DNA of 43,847 nucleotides, taken from contig BFEA01000827.1 of NCBI GenBank assembly GCA_003427395.1, forward strand, positions 370,729-414,575, read 5' to 3'. The notes below the pieces were generated by a model. That model ran no database searches, was not told where the DNA came from, and worked only from the letters and a program-made list of their open reading frames with translations. The translations under genes and the position numbers were made by a program. Shown piece by piece: positions 21,139 through 32,379 of this stretch (positions within the stretch are counted from its first letter, which is position 1; the number at the start of each line of letters is the position of its first letter). This DNA is from Chara braunii (lineage: Eukaryota > Streptophyta > Charophyceae > Charales > Characeae).

Positions 21139-23110
21139 TCATAGGAAGTAATCAATTTCCGGATTGAGAGGGGGAGGAAGAGGAGGGAGAAACGCCGCGA
21201 GCGCGGTCAGGTTGGCTGGCACTTCCACTTCATTGAAGTGGTGCTGGACAAAGGAGGGGTAGAGGAAAAACCCCGGCACATGCGAGAGGACTCGCGGCGC
21301 AAGATCGGCGATCGCCTGAATGATTCGTCGTCGCAGCGGCCGATTTCTTGGACCCGTCAGCACCAGGTGGGTCTCCGTGTACGGCCTCCGCTCCCGCTTA
21401 ACCACCGCGAAGACCAGGATATGGTACATAATGTTGGGCCGCCCGCCGGTCTCGTAGATGAGCGTGCCCGCCAACCTCGCCGCTATACATTCGTCGAATG
21501 GAGGCTGCAAGAACGCCTCCCATGCCGGATCAGGATGCGGCGCCCCCTCGATGGCCTCAAGCCGGAAGGTGGCCAGTTCCACCATGTGATCCACGTCGGT
21601 TTGATGGACCGTCCGGCTTGGGGGAACAGCTAATATCAATGAAAGGGGTATCCCGGGCGGGCTGGGGAAATCGGAACAGTCTTGCAAGGAGGGGGGGTCT
21701 GGATGCGGGATATGGAACTCGTCCCAATCCCCCCCCTCCGCCTGATGGCCCGGCTGCATGGCTATTAAGATCGGGGAGGCGGGGCCGCTGAGGTGTCGAC
21801 TCCCGATGGCCTGTGGATCTCCGCGGTTCTTCGGCGGGGCAGTTCTCCCCCAGTCGGGGTCCGATGATGAGGGTGGCTCTTCTCTCGCGAACCGGATCGA
21901 TTCCGCGCACCGGCGCAGGCTGGACAACCTCCTCGATAGGCCCCACCCGACTGGCCTGAGCTTCCGGCGATGGACTTCGTCACCGCTTCGGGACGGTTCT
22001 CTTTCTCGGTGCCTTCAGGGCCGCCAACTTTGGATACGATGATGGAGGCCGCAGCGGCTTGTCTTCATGACCAAAGTCCACCACGGACTCCCCCTCACGC
22101 GCCAGGTAGTCGGGTATCACCGCCGCGTTATACACTCTGCACGGGGCTCAGGCGGTCCGCAGTCTGAGCTGCAAGTCTTCTTCTTCTGCGGCGATAACCT
22201 GCGCAATGGACAGCAGCTCGATGTGAATAAGCTGCAAGAGCCCCGGGCGATTCGTTCCGATCCTCCCGAAAGGGTAAAGCGCCACCGTTCCCTCCTTCCG
22301 CTCCGGCTTCGGCTTGGCGATTAGGTAGTATACGTAGAGGAACTCGCCGACGTTATGAACTTCGTGCTCCACGAAGAGTGTAAACATGCCCAGCACCACC
22401 GATGAATACAGTGCCCGATGCAGCTCCCACGCGTCCTCGTCAGCGGGCGGCAACTTCTCCACGTCCGTCAGCTCCACCAGGTCCTCGGGGAAGTTGCGCA
22501 TAGGATAGGCGAGCTGTGTCAGTTGGTAAGGGAGGGTAGTGTAAGAGAAGAAGGGAGGCATTTATAGAGAAGGGGGAAGGACAACTTGAATGTTGAGGGG
22601 CTCGGCGGGAGGAAGGAGCGCGGGAAGCTGCGGCACCAATGCAAGTGCTCCCTCCGGAGTCCGCCGCAAAAGTCCTTTGTATGCGGTGAAGCGATGGGTG
22701 CCCCTCGCCTGCACTCGCGCCACCGATCTAACCACCTGGAGGGCGTAGTCGCGCAAGAACCTGTACGCCGGCTACCGATCGTGCCCGAGCAAGACGGTTA
22801 AATCCCCGGTGAAAGTAGCGATGCTGTGCATGAAGTTCGTAGCCACCTGGATGGCTCGGAACTCGATGAACACTCGCGTGGATTCCTGACCAGGCACTGG
22901 CGATATGTCCACATAGACGCCCTCGTATGTCACACGTTGCGCGAGGAGCGAGTACACCGCCAAGTCAGCAACGCAGGGTGCCGACACGTTCACTTGCTGA
23001 ATGTCGAAGCGCAGCTGCCGATCGTCGTTGAACCGGTTCCGGAGAAGAGCGTCCGAGATGGGCGGCTGGAAGTGCTCAAGCAGTTCATGCTCCTGTTGGC
23101 GATGGTTCAT
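21139..23110 (-). pseudogene. Family 1 copy 2: ORF3 after integrase, function unknown
   Basis: ATG at 23110 overlaps the end of the integrase ORF by 26 bases in another frame. One frame then runs to 22148, broken by TAG at 22774-22772 and TAA at 22564-22562. After a shift between 22148 and 21928 the last part runs 21927-21139. Visible blocks are SIATFTGDLTVLLGHD, then RDYALQVVRSVARVQARG, then LLQLIHIELLSIAQVIAAEE, then ILVFAVVKRERRPY, then LAAFLPPLPPPLNPE. The same blocks appear in order in copy 1 (7640-9775). It has no known domain that I recognise. The tight spacing suggests coupled translation with integrase. Confidence 0.6.
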
Positions 23111-24869
23111 CCTGCGAGGCAAGGTCTTCCGCGGATGCCGACGACGCCGATCGGAGAGAAGGGGAAGAAGGAGGCGAGGACGAAGGAGCACGAGAGAGGG
23201 ACAAAGAAGATGATTCGGGCAGGACAAGTGGCCGCACGAGATCCAGCGATGGCCGAAAAGACCGGAGAGCAGCAGCATGCCTCGTCAGCGGGCGGCCTTG
23301 CGAGTTGTGCCTGGGAACCAGCTTCACGGAGTGCTGGCCTCGTGCGCCAACTTCCGTCACCTCGTAAATGCCTGTGTAGCGCGGGTGGATCTTGGAGGAG
23401 CGCGCGGATTTCCGTACCTGCACCAAGTCCCCAATTTTATAGCGAGGCAATGGTCCCGCGGACGCATGTCGGTTCTCGTAGTCGCGGATCTGCCGTTGAT
23501 GCGTCCGATCTACGGCCCGATGTCGCCGGCGGGCTAACGGGGGATAGGCCCTAGCCATTAAGTCCATGTAGTGGCGGGCCTTATCTCTGTGTTGGGCCCG
23601 TGTTGCTCTAACTTCCGTACCTACCAAGGGGGACAACTGCACCCGAGGGACACTATTGGTTCTCGGTTGGAAGGGGGACACCCCAGTACTACCATGTGGG
23701 GTAGCCCGATAGACAGGCAAGATGTGGTCGACAATGACAGACCAGGGTCGAGTGTCTCCCGTAGTGATCTTCCGTCTAAGAGCGGTCTTAATCAGCCGGT
23801 TGGCATTCTCCACCAGGCCATTGGCTTGAGGCCAATGCCCCGGCGAGTAGATGATCCTAACGTCCACCCTCACTAGGTGACGTTCCACTTCGCTTTGAAA
23901 TTCCGAACCATTATCCATGTGTACCTCTTCTACGTCTAGATGCATGCACAAAAATCGGTTTATGTAACAGGCTATCTCCTGCGAATTTCGGTTGGTCATA
24001 GGGTACGCCTCGATCCATTTCGAAAAATGATCGACGGCCACTAAAAGAACATTGAGCTCTCCCTGATCGACGGGACCTCTCGGAACGTTGATATCCGTCG
24101 TGTCGATGCTAACCCTCTGAAAGGGGCGCTCTACACAAGTAGGCACCATCGTCCGAGGCATCTGTACCGGCGCCTTGTCCGCCGCGCAGGCCGGGCAATT
24201 CTGGACGATGTATTTCACATCTTCCCAAATTCCCGACCAGTGCCATTCATTCTTTTCGATGGCTTTTTCCGTGTACTTGACCGCGAAATGGACCGCATCC
24301 TCTTCATGAGCGGCTCGTGTCCAATCGAACCTAGCGAAAGGGTGCAGAACCGTCAACCAGCTTGACCCGCCGCCATCATCAACTTTTCCTTTTTGTAACG
24401 TCGGTCCCTGCCACCGATAGTCCTGCGCCCGCTCCGTGACTCTCCGCCTCTCGGCTTTGGTAAGTTCTGACAGCGAGTCGCCTGACAGCCTCCGTAGCAA
24501 CAGGAGGTCCGTCCAGACTTCTGCCCGGCGGGCACTCGGCGCGAATCCGTCGGCTGTCCGTGCGTCCAGATACCGTTTCTCGGTAGGGACTTGGTCCGTT
24601 CTGCAGTTGGGACAGACCCACATCTTTTCACTTCGGTACCTAACGCATTGTCCGTGGGATTTGACCGCTTGACACTGACTACACTGCACCCACAAAAGAA
24701 AATTGGGCCCTCCCGGATGGGACCCTTCTTGGTCCGGGACCATAGGCAAGGTACAGAAGAAACAGGGACTTAGATGTGTTTAAGGGGACGAGTAGGGACT
24801 AGACAAGAGAGCGAGGGAGTTGGATGAGGGCAAAGAGATAGCGTCTGCCATCTCCGGCGAAACCTCCAT
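23085..24869 (-). pseudogene. Family 1 copy 2: PHD finger + integrase as a separate ORF
   Basis: ATG at 24869 lies 7 bases after the stop of the RT/RNase H ORF (24879-24877). An in-frame TAA at 24782-24780 is the only break. The PHD finger (C4HC3) reads CFFC, then WVQCSQC, then SHGQC, then MWVCPNC. The HHCC region follows (CPACAADK). The DDE core has VSIDTTDI, MDNGSEF and NGLVENANR, so all three acidic residues are present. The C-terminal part has YKIGDLVQVRKS, and a Ser/Pro-rich tail ends the protein. Integrase joins element cDNA to the genome. A PHD finger often reads histone H3 tails, so here it could guide target choice; that part is inference. Apart from the TAA this ORF looks intact. 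Confidence 0.85.
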
Positions 24870-24876
24870 TCCGGGC

Positions 24877-27819
24877 TCAGGCGTCGTCCTTGCACAGCAC
24901 GTGTAGCTCCCCGTAGCGCGGTTTCGTTGTCGCGGCTTCAAGCCTCCACGGAATGAGTCGCTCGTTGGCGGGACACTTGTTGGGCGGCAGGAGGCGCGTC
25001 AATCCATCGGTGTTGCCATGCTGTTGCGTGGCACGGAGGCGGATGTCGAAGTCATAGTCCTGCAGATGCACCGCCCACCTTTCTAGCGTCCCCGTGTAGT
25101 CCGTGTTGTTGCGTAGAGACAGCAGCGACTGATGATCCCTTACCAGCACAAATTTCTGGCCGTAAAGATACGGTCGGAAATGCTGAATCCCCCACACCAC
25201 CACCAGGCATTCGCCTTTGCACGCTTTGTAATTAGTCTGCGCCTGGCTCAGCGTCTTGGACTCATACTCAATGACGTGTTCCCTTTCGTCCGCCCCGTGC
25301 TGAGTCAGCACCGCCGATATCGCCTGCGGCTGCCAATCGGTGTACAGTGCGAACGGTCTTGTCGGGTCGGGACGCGCCAACACAGGAGCAGATGTCAGAG
25401 CCTCCTCCAACGCCTGAAACGCCGCTTCGCATTCCGGCGTCCAGATCAGCTGCTCCTCTTTTTTCTGCAGGTTCGTTAGGGGCTTCGCTACACCGGCGAA
25501 CCCCTTGATGAAGCGTCGGTAATAGGATGCCAGCCCTAGAAAAGCCCGAACCTGGGTGAGTGTGACCGGCGTCGGGGCTTCTTGAACTGCGGCCACCTTC
25601 CTCGGATCCGGTTTTAGTCAATCGACCGTGACGATGTACCCCAAGAATGAGATCTCCGACAAGAAGAACTCATTTTTCTCCAAGGCCACTTTGAACCCCG
25701 CATCTTTTAGTGCATGCAAAACCCACTCAATGTGTTCCACGTGGTACTCGTGTGTTTTCGAAAAGACCAAAATATCATCCATGTACACAATCACGCAGAA
25801 ATTGATCAGGGGATGGGTTAGTCAGGTTTTGTTAACGAACTCAGCGAAGGCCATATTCATGGCCCGTTGAAACGTTGCAGGGGCGTTACAAATTCCCATC
25901 GGACACCGGACCCATTGCCACGTGCCCTCAAATAGGACAAAAGCGGTTTTGGGTCGGTCTTCCGGTGGGACTGCGACATGGTGAAAACCGTGTCGGATAT
26001 CGAACTTGGAAAAGACTCGAGCGGACCCGATAGCATCTAACAAATCGTCGATTCGCGGTAAGGGATACACATCTTTGGTAGTGATAGCGTTCAATTTTCG
26101 GTAGTCGATACGTACCCGGACCGAACCATTTCGTTTTGGCACGAGGACCACGAGAAAAGACCATGGTCCCAGCGATGGTTCGACCCACCCCAACCGCTCG
26201 AATTCTCGTACCCTTTCCAACGCCAATTGTCTTTCTTTAAGGGAATATCGGTACGGTCGGCAATGTATCGGGGCGTGATCCCCGGTATCAATCGCGTGCT
26301 GTATCAAAGGGGTTAGCCCTATGTCCTGGTCCTGAATCCCGACGGCCTCTGGATAGGCCCGTATAACCGCCAGGCGGAGGCGTCTGTATTCATCCGGAAC
26401 ACGGGCTGGTAACTGAACTTCTACGGTTCCCCTAGGGAGGGAGACCGTCGCCGTAACCGTGGGGACCGCCGTGCTGGCATCGGACAAGGCCCCAAACAAG
26501 AAGTTGTCGGTTTTCGCCGAAAGGACAGTCGCAATAAGTTGACTGCCCACCGGACTCATCGGCTCGCTTTTTATGTCACTGTCACTGTCCAGTTCGGGTT
26601 CGGCCGAGGGTTCTACCGAAAAGGCCTGCAACAGTTCCTTCGGCCTCCATCGATACTCCCTCGTCCAAGGTTGAAATGACACCCCTTCCTTCAAGAGTAT
26701 CGCTGCTTTTTCATTCGTGAGCAGGGGCCGTGGAGGTCGAAAAGATAAATCGCACAGCCCCCTAAGCTCGGTAAATCTTTCAGGTAGGGGGTCCGTCCTG
26801 AGATATAAGGACGCAGGGGGTTCCGAAAGGTCAGTTATTCGGGACACCCTCAGCAGGGGTTCCCCCTGCACCACGGAGGAGAACGCGTGCGACCAATTGG
26901 ACTCGCTCCGAACTATTTCCAGGGGTTCTCGTCGCAAGGAATGGCGCCACCGATCCTGAACCCGTATCGGATATCGGTCGGGAACGTCAGTCTCGTCAGT
27001 TCCCGACGAGGTTTCATTTTCGCCTGACGACAGGCGTCAGATCATGTTGATTTGGTGGGCTTTCGTGGTGATTCGGGGCACCGCCTGGGTACGCATACGC
27101 ACCGCCAATCTCATTGGTATCGTTTGTGGTTTGGGGTGGGCCGAGGTGAGCACCACCTTATAGCTGTCAAAGTGCATTCGCGCTCCAACCGCCGCCTGCC
27201 ATGGAATGCCTAGCAGAACATCATACGCCTGTACATCCAACACAATTGCGTCGCATAAACAATCCACCCGCCCCACCCGTATAGGCACGTTCGTTATCCA
27301 CCCTTTACAATGAATGTTGTCTTCCGTAGCGGATATATGCAATTCATCCGGTCGAAGGGGCTGAACCTGTTCTTCCCTTCCTAATTGTTTCGTCAATCTC
27401 CAAGAAATGGCGACTGCTGACGATCCCGAGTCTAGCATGGCGGCCGAGGGGTTTCCCCAGACCTCGCAGTCACACTCAACGCTTTTCCAGGTTATAGGAT
27501 AGGCCCGGAGGAATACCTCGGGTTTTTCTGAGGCGGAATCTACGGTCTCGATCATTCCTATCCGGTTGGCTTCGTGCACCTTTGAGGTCGAGGGCTGTGA
27601 CTCCTCGTTTGTGGGTGGTTCTCGTAGGACCGGCTTTTTGCCCTTTCGACTTTTCTCGAATCGGCGCCTGTTTTTGAGGGATCGTTCGATCAATTTTTCG
27701 TTAGCCGTTTCGGAAATGGTTAGCAGATAGGGAATAGGGACGGGGATCCGTAGATCCAGAGCCTTCAAGGCATCCAATACGTCTATGGCCATCCTTGTAT
27801 TGAGGGCCAGGTGCCGCAA
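24877..27819 (-). pseudogene. Family 1 copy 2: protease - reverse transcriptase - RNase H
   Basis: One frame carries the whole stretch and is broken only by three TGA codons (27039-27037, 25824-25822, 25620-25618). The protease has AMLDSGSSAVAIS (active-site DSG) and YDVLLGIPW. The RT has VRVRIDYRKLN, FSKFDIRHGFHH (first Asp) and VYMDDILVF (catalytic YMDD, just after the second TGA). The RNase H/connection has LGLASYYRRFIKGF, FALYTDWQPQAISAVL and NTDGLTRL. The order protease-RT-RNase H before integrase places it in Ty3/gypsy. The first 119 bases overlap the end of gag in another frame. Confidence 0.9.
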
Positions 27820-29040
27820 GATCTTCGAACCCTGGTCGCCACGACCCGAGGTCGCTTTCCTCGGTAATCCATTGGACGTGACGTATCACTCCGATGGTCC
27901 CGGGTTCGAACATCGCTGCCGCCATATACTCATTGGGTCCTATCTCAGTGGCCGTAGGGGTCACCATCTCCGTCGTTCCTGTGTCCATCACTGTGGCTAC
28001 CCTCCCCTGTCCTGCAACGGTTGGAGCAGCCACCGGGATTTGGGAAGGTCCGGTGGGCCCAGCGGGCCCACCCTGAGTTCGAGGTTTCGGACAATCTTTC
28101 GCAAGGTGGCCGGGCTGATTACAGTTATAACAGCGTAGGGGCAGGACAGCCCCGGCCACGGCCGGTCTTATCATAGGGGCCCCGGCGTTCATAGCTGCTT
28201 GTTGCCGTTGTGCGGCGGCTATGCGTTGTCGCTGCAGGCCCTGAACAAACTCCGTCAACGGGGCCAGTACCGTAACTAATTGGGCCGCAACCTCTTTCAT
28301 GGACACTTCTTCCTCGCCCCGGCCTCCTTGTGCTTGACTACAGCGACGGGAGGTCGAAGCAGAGGAAGAAGCTTTCCGATCTGAGCCTTTTTTTGTCGGA
28401 CCCAACCCGAAGCGATCTTCGAATATTCGTGCCGTAGCGGAGTAGCTATTGCGTCGAACACCCGAAGGGTCGTCTTCGTCGGATTCTGAGTCCAGGCCCA
28501 CATCGTAATTTTCTTTCCCGTACTTAATTGCGTACTGAATTAGCTTCGTCCGGGTATGTTCTATAGGGTTGCATTTCTTGCGGATCTTTTTTCGAAGGCG
28601 AGAATCTGACAATCCTCTGACGAAATCAGTCCGTACCATTTTCTCGTCCACCCCGGAGCGTTCGGCTAGGTACGTAAAGCGTTCAGCATATCTAGCCAAG
28701 GTCTCCCGAGGCTGCTGTGTATATTCCTTTATTAGACAGAGGCATTGACCTGGTGCGATGTGATTAAATCTGTCGAGAAATTTCCTCTGGAAGGCTAACC
28801 AATTAGTGAAAGGGTTCTGTCCATACCACTCAAAAGCGGTTCCAGCTAACCTTCCGGGAATTCGTTCTCGGAGCAACTGGTCCGACCAGCCCTGGGCTTT
28901 CAAGGCACCTAGCCAGGTGCGAGGATCGGTATCATCTTCGAAAAAAATGGGAACCTAGGAGGTACAAAATACAGGGGATGATTGGCCATCCCCGCGTGGT
29001 TATCGTCGTCGTTTCCTCCCCCAATTCTGGGTTCAACCAT
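27701..29040 (-). pseudogene. Family 1 copy 2: gag with CCHC knuckle
   Basis: Gag forms the particle and binds element RNA. The first ATG in frame is 29040 (MVEPRIGGG). Near 28943-28949 a run of seven A (T on the coding strand) shifts the frame by one. The main frame then runs from about 28945 to 27701. It holds a retrotransposon gag core (FEWYGQNPFTNWLAFQRKFL, YAERFTYLAERSG) and a zinc knuckle CYNCNQPGHLAKDC. The shift in a homopolymer may be a sequencing error, so the gene could be intact. The C-terminus overlaps the protease ORF. Confidence 0.85.
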
Positions 29041-29217
29041 CGCGGGAGGTGGACCTCGAGCCCGGCCTCTCGCTCGGTTCTGATTGCTATTCGCGGGCCG
29101 TCGTCGACGGGGAGCCAGCCTACTCAAAAATGTGAAAAATCTAATAAAAAGATCAACAAGGAAAAACTCTTGAACAGGGTAATTGTTCTAGGAAAACCTC
29201 GGAGCCGAAACGAATCA

Positions 29218-29229
29218 GCTCTGATACCA
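29218..29229 (-). promoter_or_regulatory. Primer-binding site, initiator tRNA-Met type
   Basis: TGGTATCAGAGC on the minus strand is the common plant retrotransposon PBS, complementary to the 3' end of initiator tRNA-Met. It directly follows the LTR end and lies upstream of gag, which fixes the direction of the element. Confidence 0.85.
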
Positions 29230-29336
29230 ACCTCACGCCCCCTCGCGGCTTCCTGTACTGGGTCGCCGATCGGAGTTCTAGAAGGGGCGTGGCCGAGGAT
29301 TTTTGGCCGTAGGGGTTGAGTCTCCCGGATGGAACG
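29229..29336 (-). mobile_element. Family 1 copy 2: end of the 5' LTR
   Basis: 108 bases match 18547-18654 with about five transitions. Beyond 29336 the match is lost, apart from a faint similarity near 29450. The rest of this LTR is therefore diverged, rearranged or deleted. Confidence 0.7.
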
Positions 29337-29704
29337 GTGTCGGAAGATGATGCGAAGCAGCAACGGAAATTGACTCACCACGGTCAACTTCCGCGCTGCG
29401 TCAAAAATTGCGTCCGTAGTCATGGACCCTAGCGCTTCGGTAAGATTTCCCCTGAGCCGAAACCAAGGGAAAGACGGCGCGACGGTACGGTCCCCTGGAG
29501 ACCTGATCTTCCTCGTTGGACTAGACCGCAGGACTGCAATGGGCCAATTAGTGGGGTCCGGTCCAAATGACACTTGAAACGAACCAAGGGTTAGCGAGAT
29601 ATTCAAGTTTGACCAGATGGGACCGGACCGACATGACCGCGTAACCCGGCCAGGAAAGGAACAGCCCTAAGTAGCCATATAGATGAGCAGCCAGGCCCGA
29701 ATAA
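29337..29704. other. No gene seen; possible diverged LTR sequence
   Basis: An open minus-strand frame here is probably chance. A short stretch (CCCCTGAGCCGAA near 29450) resembles 18680-18700 of the other LTR. Confidence 0.35.
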
Positions 29705-30010
29705 TAAAAATAGGGTCATGTGCTATTTTTAGCACGGGACTGACTGTTCGTTTCCCAAAGTCGGGCCTGCGCCAGTCCCGTTCTAAAAATAGCACAGCCC
29801 CACGCTATTTTTAGCGTGGGACTGACTCTTCATCTATCGGGGACTGGGCTTGCGCCAGTCCTATTCTAAAAATAGCACAGCCCCACGCTATTTTTAGCGT
29901 GGGACTGACTGTTCATCTACCGGGGACTGGGCCTGCGCCAGTCCCGTTCTAAAAATAGGAGTGACTGTTCATATCCCGAGGTCGGGACTGCTGCTATTTT
30001 TAGCACAGGC
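29705..30010. repeat. 83-bp tandem repeat with strong hairpins
   Basis: Units start at 29705, 29784, 29867 and 29950; the last is partial. Each carries CTAAAAATAGC facing GCTATTTTTAG, and CCCACGC facing GCGTGGG, plus a GGGACTGG/CCAGTCCC pair. The two middle units differ at only a few sites. Confidence 0.85.
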
Positions 30011-30070
30011 CCGGTCTAGAGTTAGACCACGGCCCCGACCTTGGGACTGCAGCACTCAGCCCCGATAGCT

Positions 30071-30098
30071 TGGCCTCTCCATTATAAAAGAGAGGCCA
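30071..30098 (+). promoter_or_regulatory. TATA box inside a perfect inverted repeat
   Basis: TGGCCTCTC (30071-30079) and GAGAGGCCA (30090-30098) enclose CATTATAAAA. TATAAA is at 30083-30088. This is probably the promoter of the family 2 LTR or of another element; no transcript end is visible. Confidence 0.5.
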
Positions 30099-30540
30099 CA
30101 TCACCCAAGACATCAAATCAGTTCGGGACAGATCAGTGTGAGATGCACGTGGCACATCAAGCAGCGCGAGAGAACCCTCACTTGTGGGAGCCCTGCAGCA
30201 TCGGCGGAAAGGCAAGGAGCGATAAGAGCATGGAGCGGGGGGCAAGGGAGTCGAGCAGAAGGCAAGCCAGGGAAGGGATAAGGAAAGGAGGGGGCAGGAC
30301 TGGCCTCTTACTTTCCCTTTCTCATCCCTTCTCTTCTCATCTTCCCTTCTCTCTTCTCTCTTTCTCTCTCTCTCTCTCCCTCCTCCTTTTCAACCGTCTC
30401 CATGGGTTGTGTACATGTCATATCTGATCTGTGCGCTCCATGCTTGACCTGATGATTGGCCATGAACTATGCACTCACGTACTGTAATTAAGGGTTGACT
30501 CAGTACCGTATACCCATGATCAATGTATCTATAGGCGGAT
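30099..30540. other. No gene seen; leader-like sequence with a pyrimidine tract
   Basis: 30310-30390 is a long C/T tract (TCTCTTTCTCTCTCTC and variants). The rest has no long frame. It would be the 5' part of a transcript that starts near 30110. Confidence 0.4.
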
Positions 30541-31010
30541 TGTGCGCAACACACAATATTGCCNCCGAACCANAATGTTGTTCCTTGGANNAGNCGATTT
30601 TGAGATTGCCATTGCAGTGNAGTCGCACTNAGTACCAAGNAGATNTTGAGACTGCTAGCNCAGTCATGCCGAGTAACCANCCGATTTTGAGNCTGCTAGC
30701 GCAGTCATGCCGAGTAACCAGNCGATTTTGAGACTGNCANCGCNNTCCCACTTAGTAACAAGCAGATTTTGAGNCTNCTAGCGCAGTCNTGTCGAGTTTC
30801 AAGCGAATTTTGAGACTGCTAGCGCAGACATATCNAGTGCCAAGCCGATTTTGAGTGNTGGCGCAGTCGCACCAGCCATACCAAATTCAGACTTTGCTGG
30901 CGCAGTCGCACCAGCCATACCAAATTCAGACTTCGTTGGCGCAGCCGCACCAGCCATACTAATTATCAAGCCGATTCAGACTTTGTTTGTGCAGTCACAC
31001 CAGGCAGATT
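30541..31010. repeat. Minisatellite 1, about 42-bp units, with ambiguous bases
   Basis: The unit starts GATTTTGAGACTGCTAGCGC and continues AGTCATGCCGAGTAACCA. It recurs about 6 times to 30860. A related unit with TGGCGCAGTCGCACCAGCCA (about 39-42 bp) recurs three times to 30960. The scattered N suggest that near-identical copies were collapsed. Confidence 0.8.
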
Positions 31011-31079
31011 GCACAGTCACATTGAGCATTTCGTTGTGCGCAGCGTGCGCACTACACTTAAGGGCCATATCAGCACCAT

Positions 31080-31500
31080 GCCTGAGGGCCATTTCTGAGG
31101 GTCATATATGAACAGTGCGCTGTTCGCACCATGCTGTGCGCTGCTCGCACCGTATCTGAGGGCCATTTGAGTCATTTGCCACTGTGCGCAGTTGAGCGCC
31201 GTATCTGAGGGCCATCTNNNNNNNNNNNNNNNNNNNNNNNNNNNNNNNNNNNNNNNNNNNNNNNNNNNNNNNNNNNNNNNNNNNNNNNNNNNNNNNNNNN
31301 NNNNNNNNNNNNNNNNNNNNNNNNNNNNNNNNNNNNNNNNNTGAGGGCCATTTGAGCCATTTGCCACTGTGCGCAGTTGAGCGTTGTATCTGAGGGCCAT
31401 TTGAGTCATTTGCCACTGTGCGCAGTTGAGCGCCGTGTCTGAAGGCCATTTGAGCCATTTGCCACTGTGCGCAGTTGAGTGCCGTATCTGAGGACCATTT
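31080..31500. repeat. Minisatellite 2, 49-bp units, with gap 31218-31341
   Basis: The unit begins TGAGGGCCATTTGAGTCATT and continues TGCCACTGTGCGCAGTTGAG. It occurs on both sides of a 124-base N gap. The gap probably holds more units. Confidence 0.85.
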
Positions 31501-31960
31501 CTGAACGAGCCATTTCTGAGCAACGCTATTCGCAAGTGTTATTTCTGAATAATGCCATTTCTGAACGAGTCATTTCTGAACAGTGCTATTCGTAAAGAGC
31601 CATTTCTGGACAGTGCTATTCGCAAGTGCTATTTCTGAACAAGTGTTATTCGCAAGTGCTATTTCTGAACAATGCTGTTCGCAAGTGCTATTTCTGAACA
31701 GTGCTATTCGCAAAGAACCATTTTTGAATAGTGTTGTTCGCAAGTGCTATTTCTGAACAGTGCTATTCACAAAGAACCATTTTTGAATAGTGTTGTTCGC
31801 AAGTGCTATTTCTGAACAGTGCTATGCGCAAAGAGCCATTTCTGAATAGTGTTGTTTGCAAGTGCTCCTTCTGAACAGTGCCATTTAGCAGGAGCTATCT
31901 TCTGAACAGTGCCATTTCGCAAGAGCTATTTCTGAGCATTGTGGGCCATTACTGAGCACC
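31500..31960. repeat. Minisatellite 3, about 30-bp units in a 59-bp higher order
   Basis: Words CTGAACAGTGCTATTCGCAA and GTGCTATTT recur more than 10 times. From 31640 they alternate with a second version (CATTTTTGAATAGTGTTGTT), giving a period of about 59 bp. Confidence 0.8.
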
Positions 31961-32379
31961 GTGCTATTTGTCAGGGCCATTACTGAGCATTATGCTATTT
32001 GCATCAGTACGCAGTTGCGCACCTTGATTGAGAATCGTTTTGCTATTCGCATNTGTGCGTTGTTGTGCAATATGACTGAGAACCATTTTGTTATTCGCAA
32101 CTGTGCGCTGTTGCGCACCATGACTGAGGGTCATTTTCTGTTGTTCGTAACAGCGCGCTGTTGCGCATCATGAGTGATGATCATACATGACCAACTCCAG
32201 AGGTACCAGTGTTCGTTTCCACTGAGTATTTAGTCTGCATTTGATGATAATAGTGGCCCGACCCTAAGAGAAGGCTGAGTAATTATCTTGTTTGACTGAA
32301 CATCGAAGTAGCAGACAGAAGCATATCCAGTTATCATTTGACCGACAGTATGCACCCAGACCTATTATTTATTTTTTTA

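Noticed and set aside
29124-29606. 160-codon minus-strand frame covering the LTR end and PBS
   Set aside because: It runs through the LTR/PBS joint, so it cannot be a real protein of the element.
30390-31111. Short frames with X residues in the minisatellites
   Set aside because: They arise from the repeat units and ambiguous bases only.
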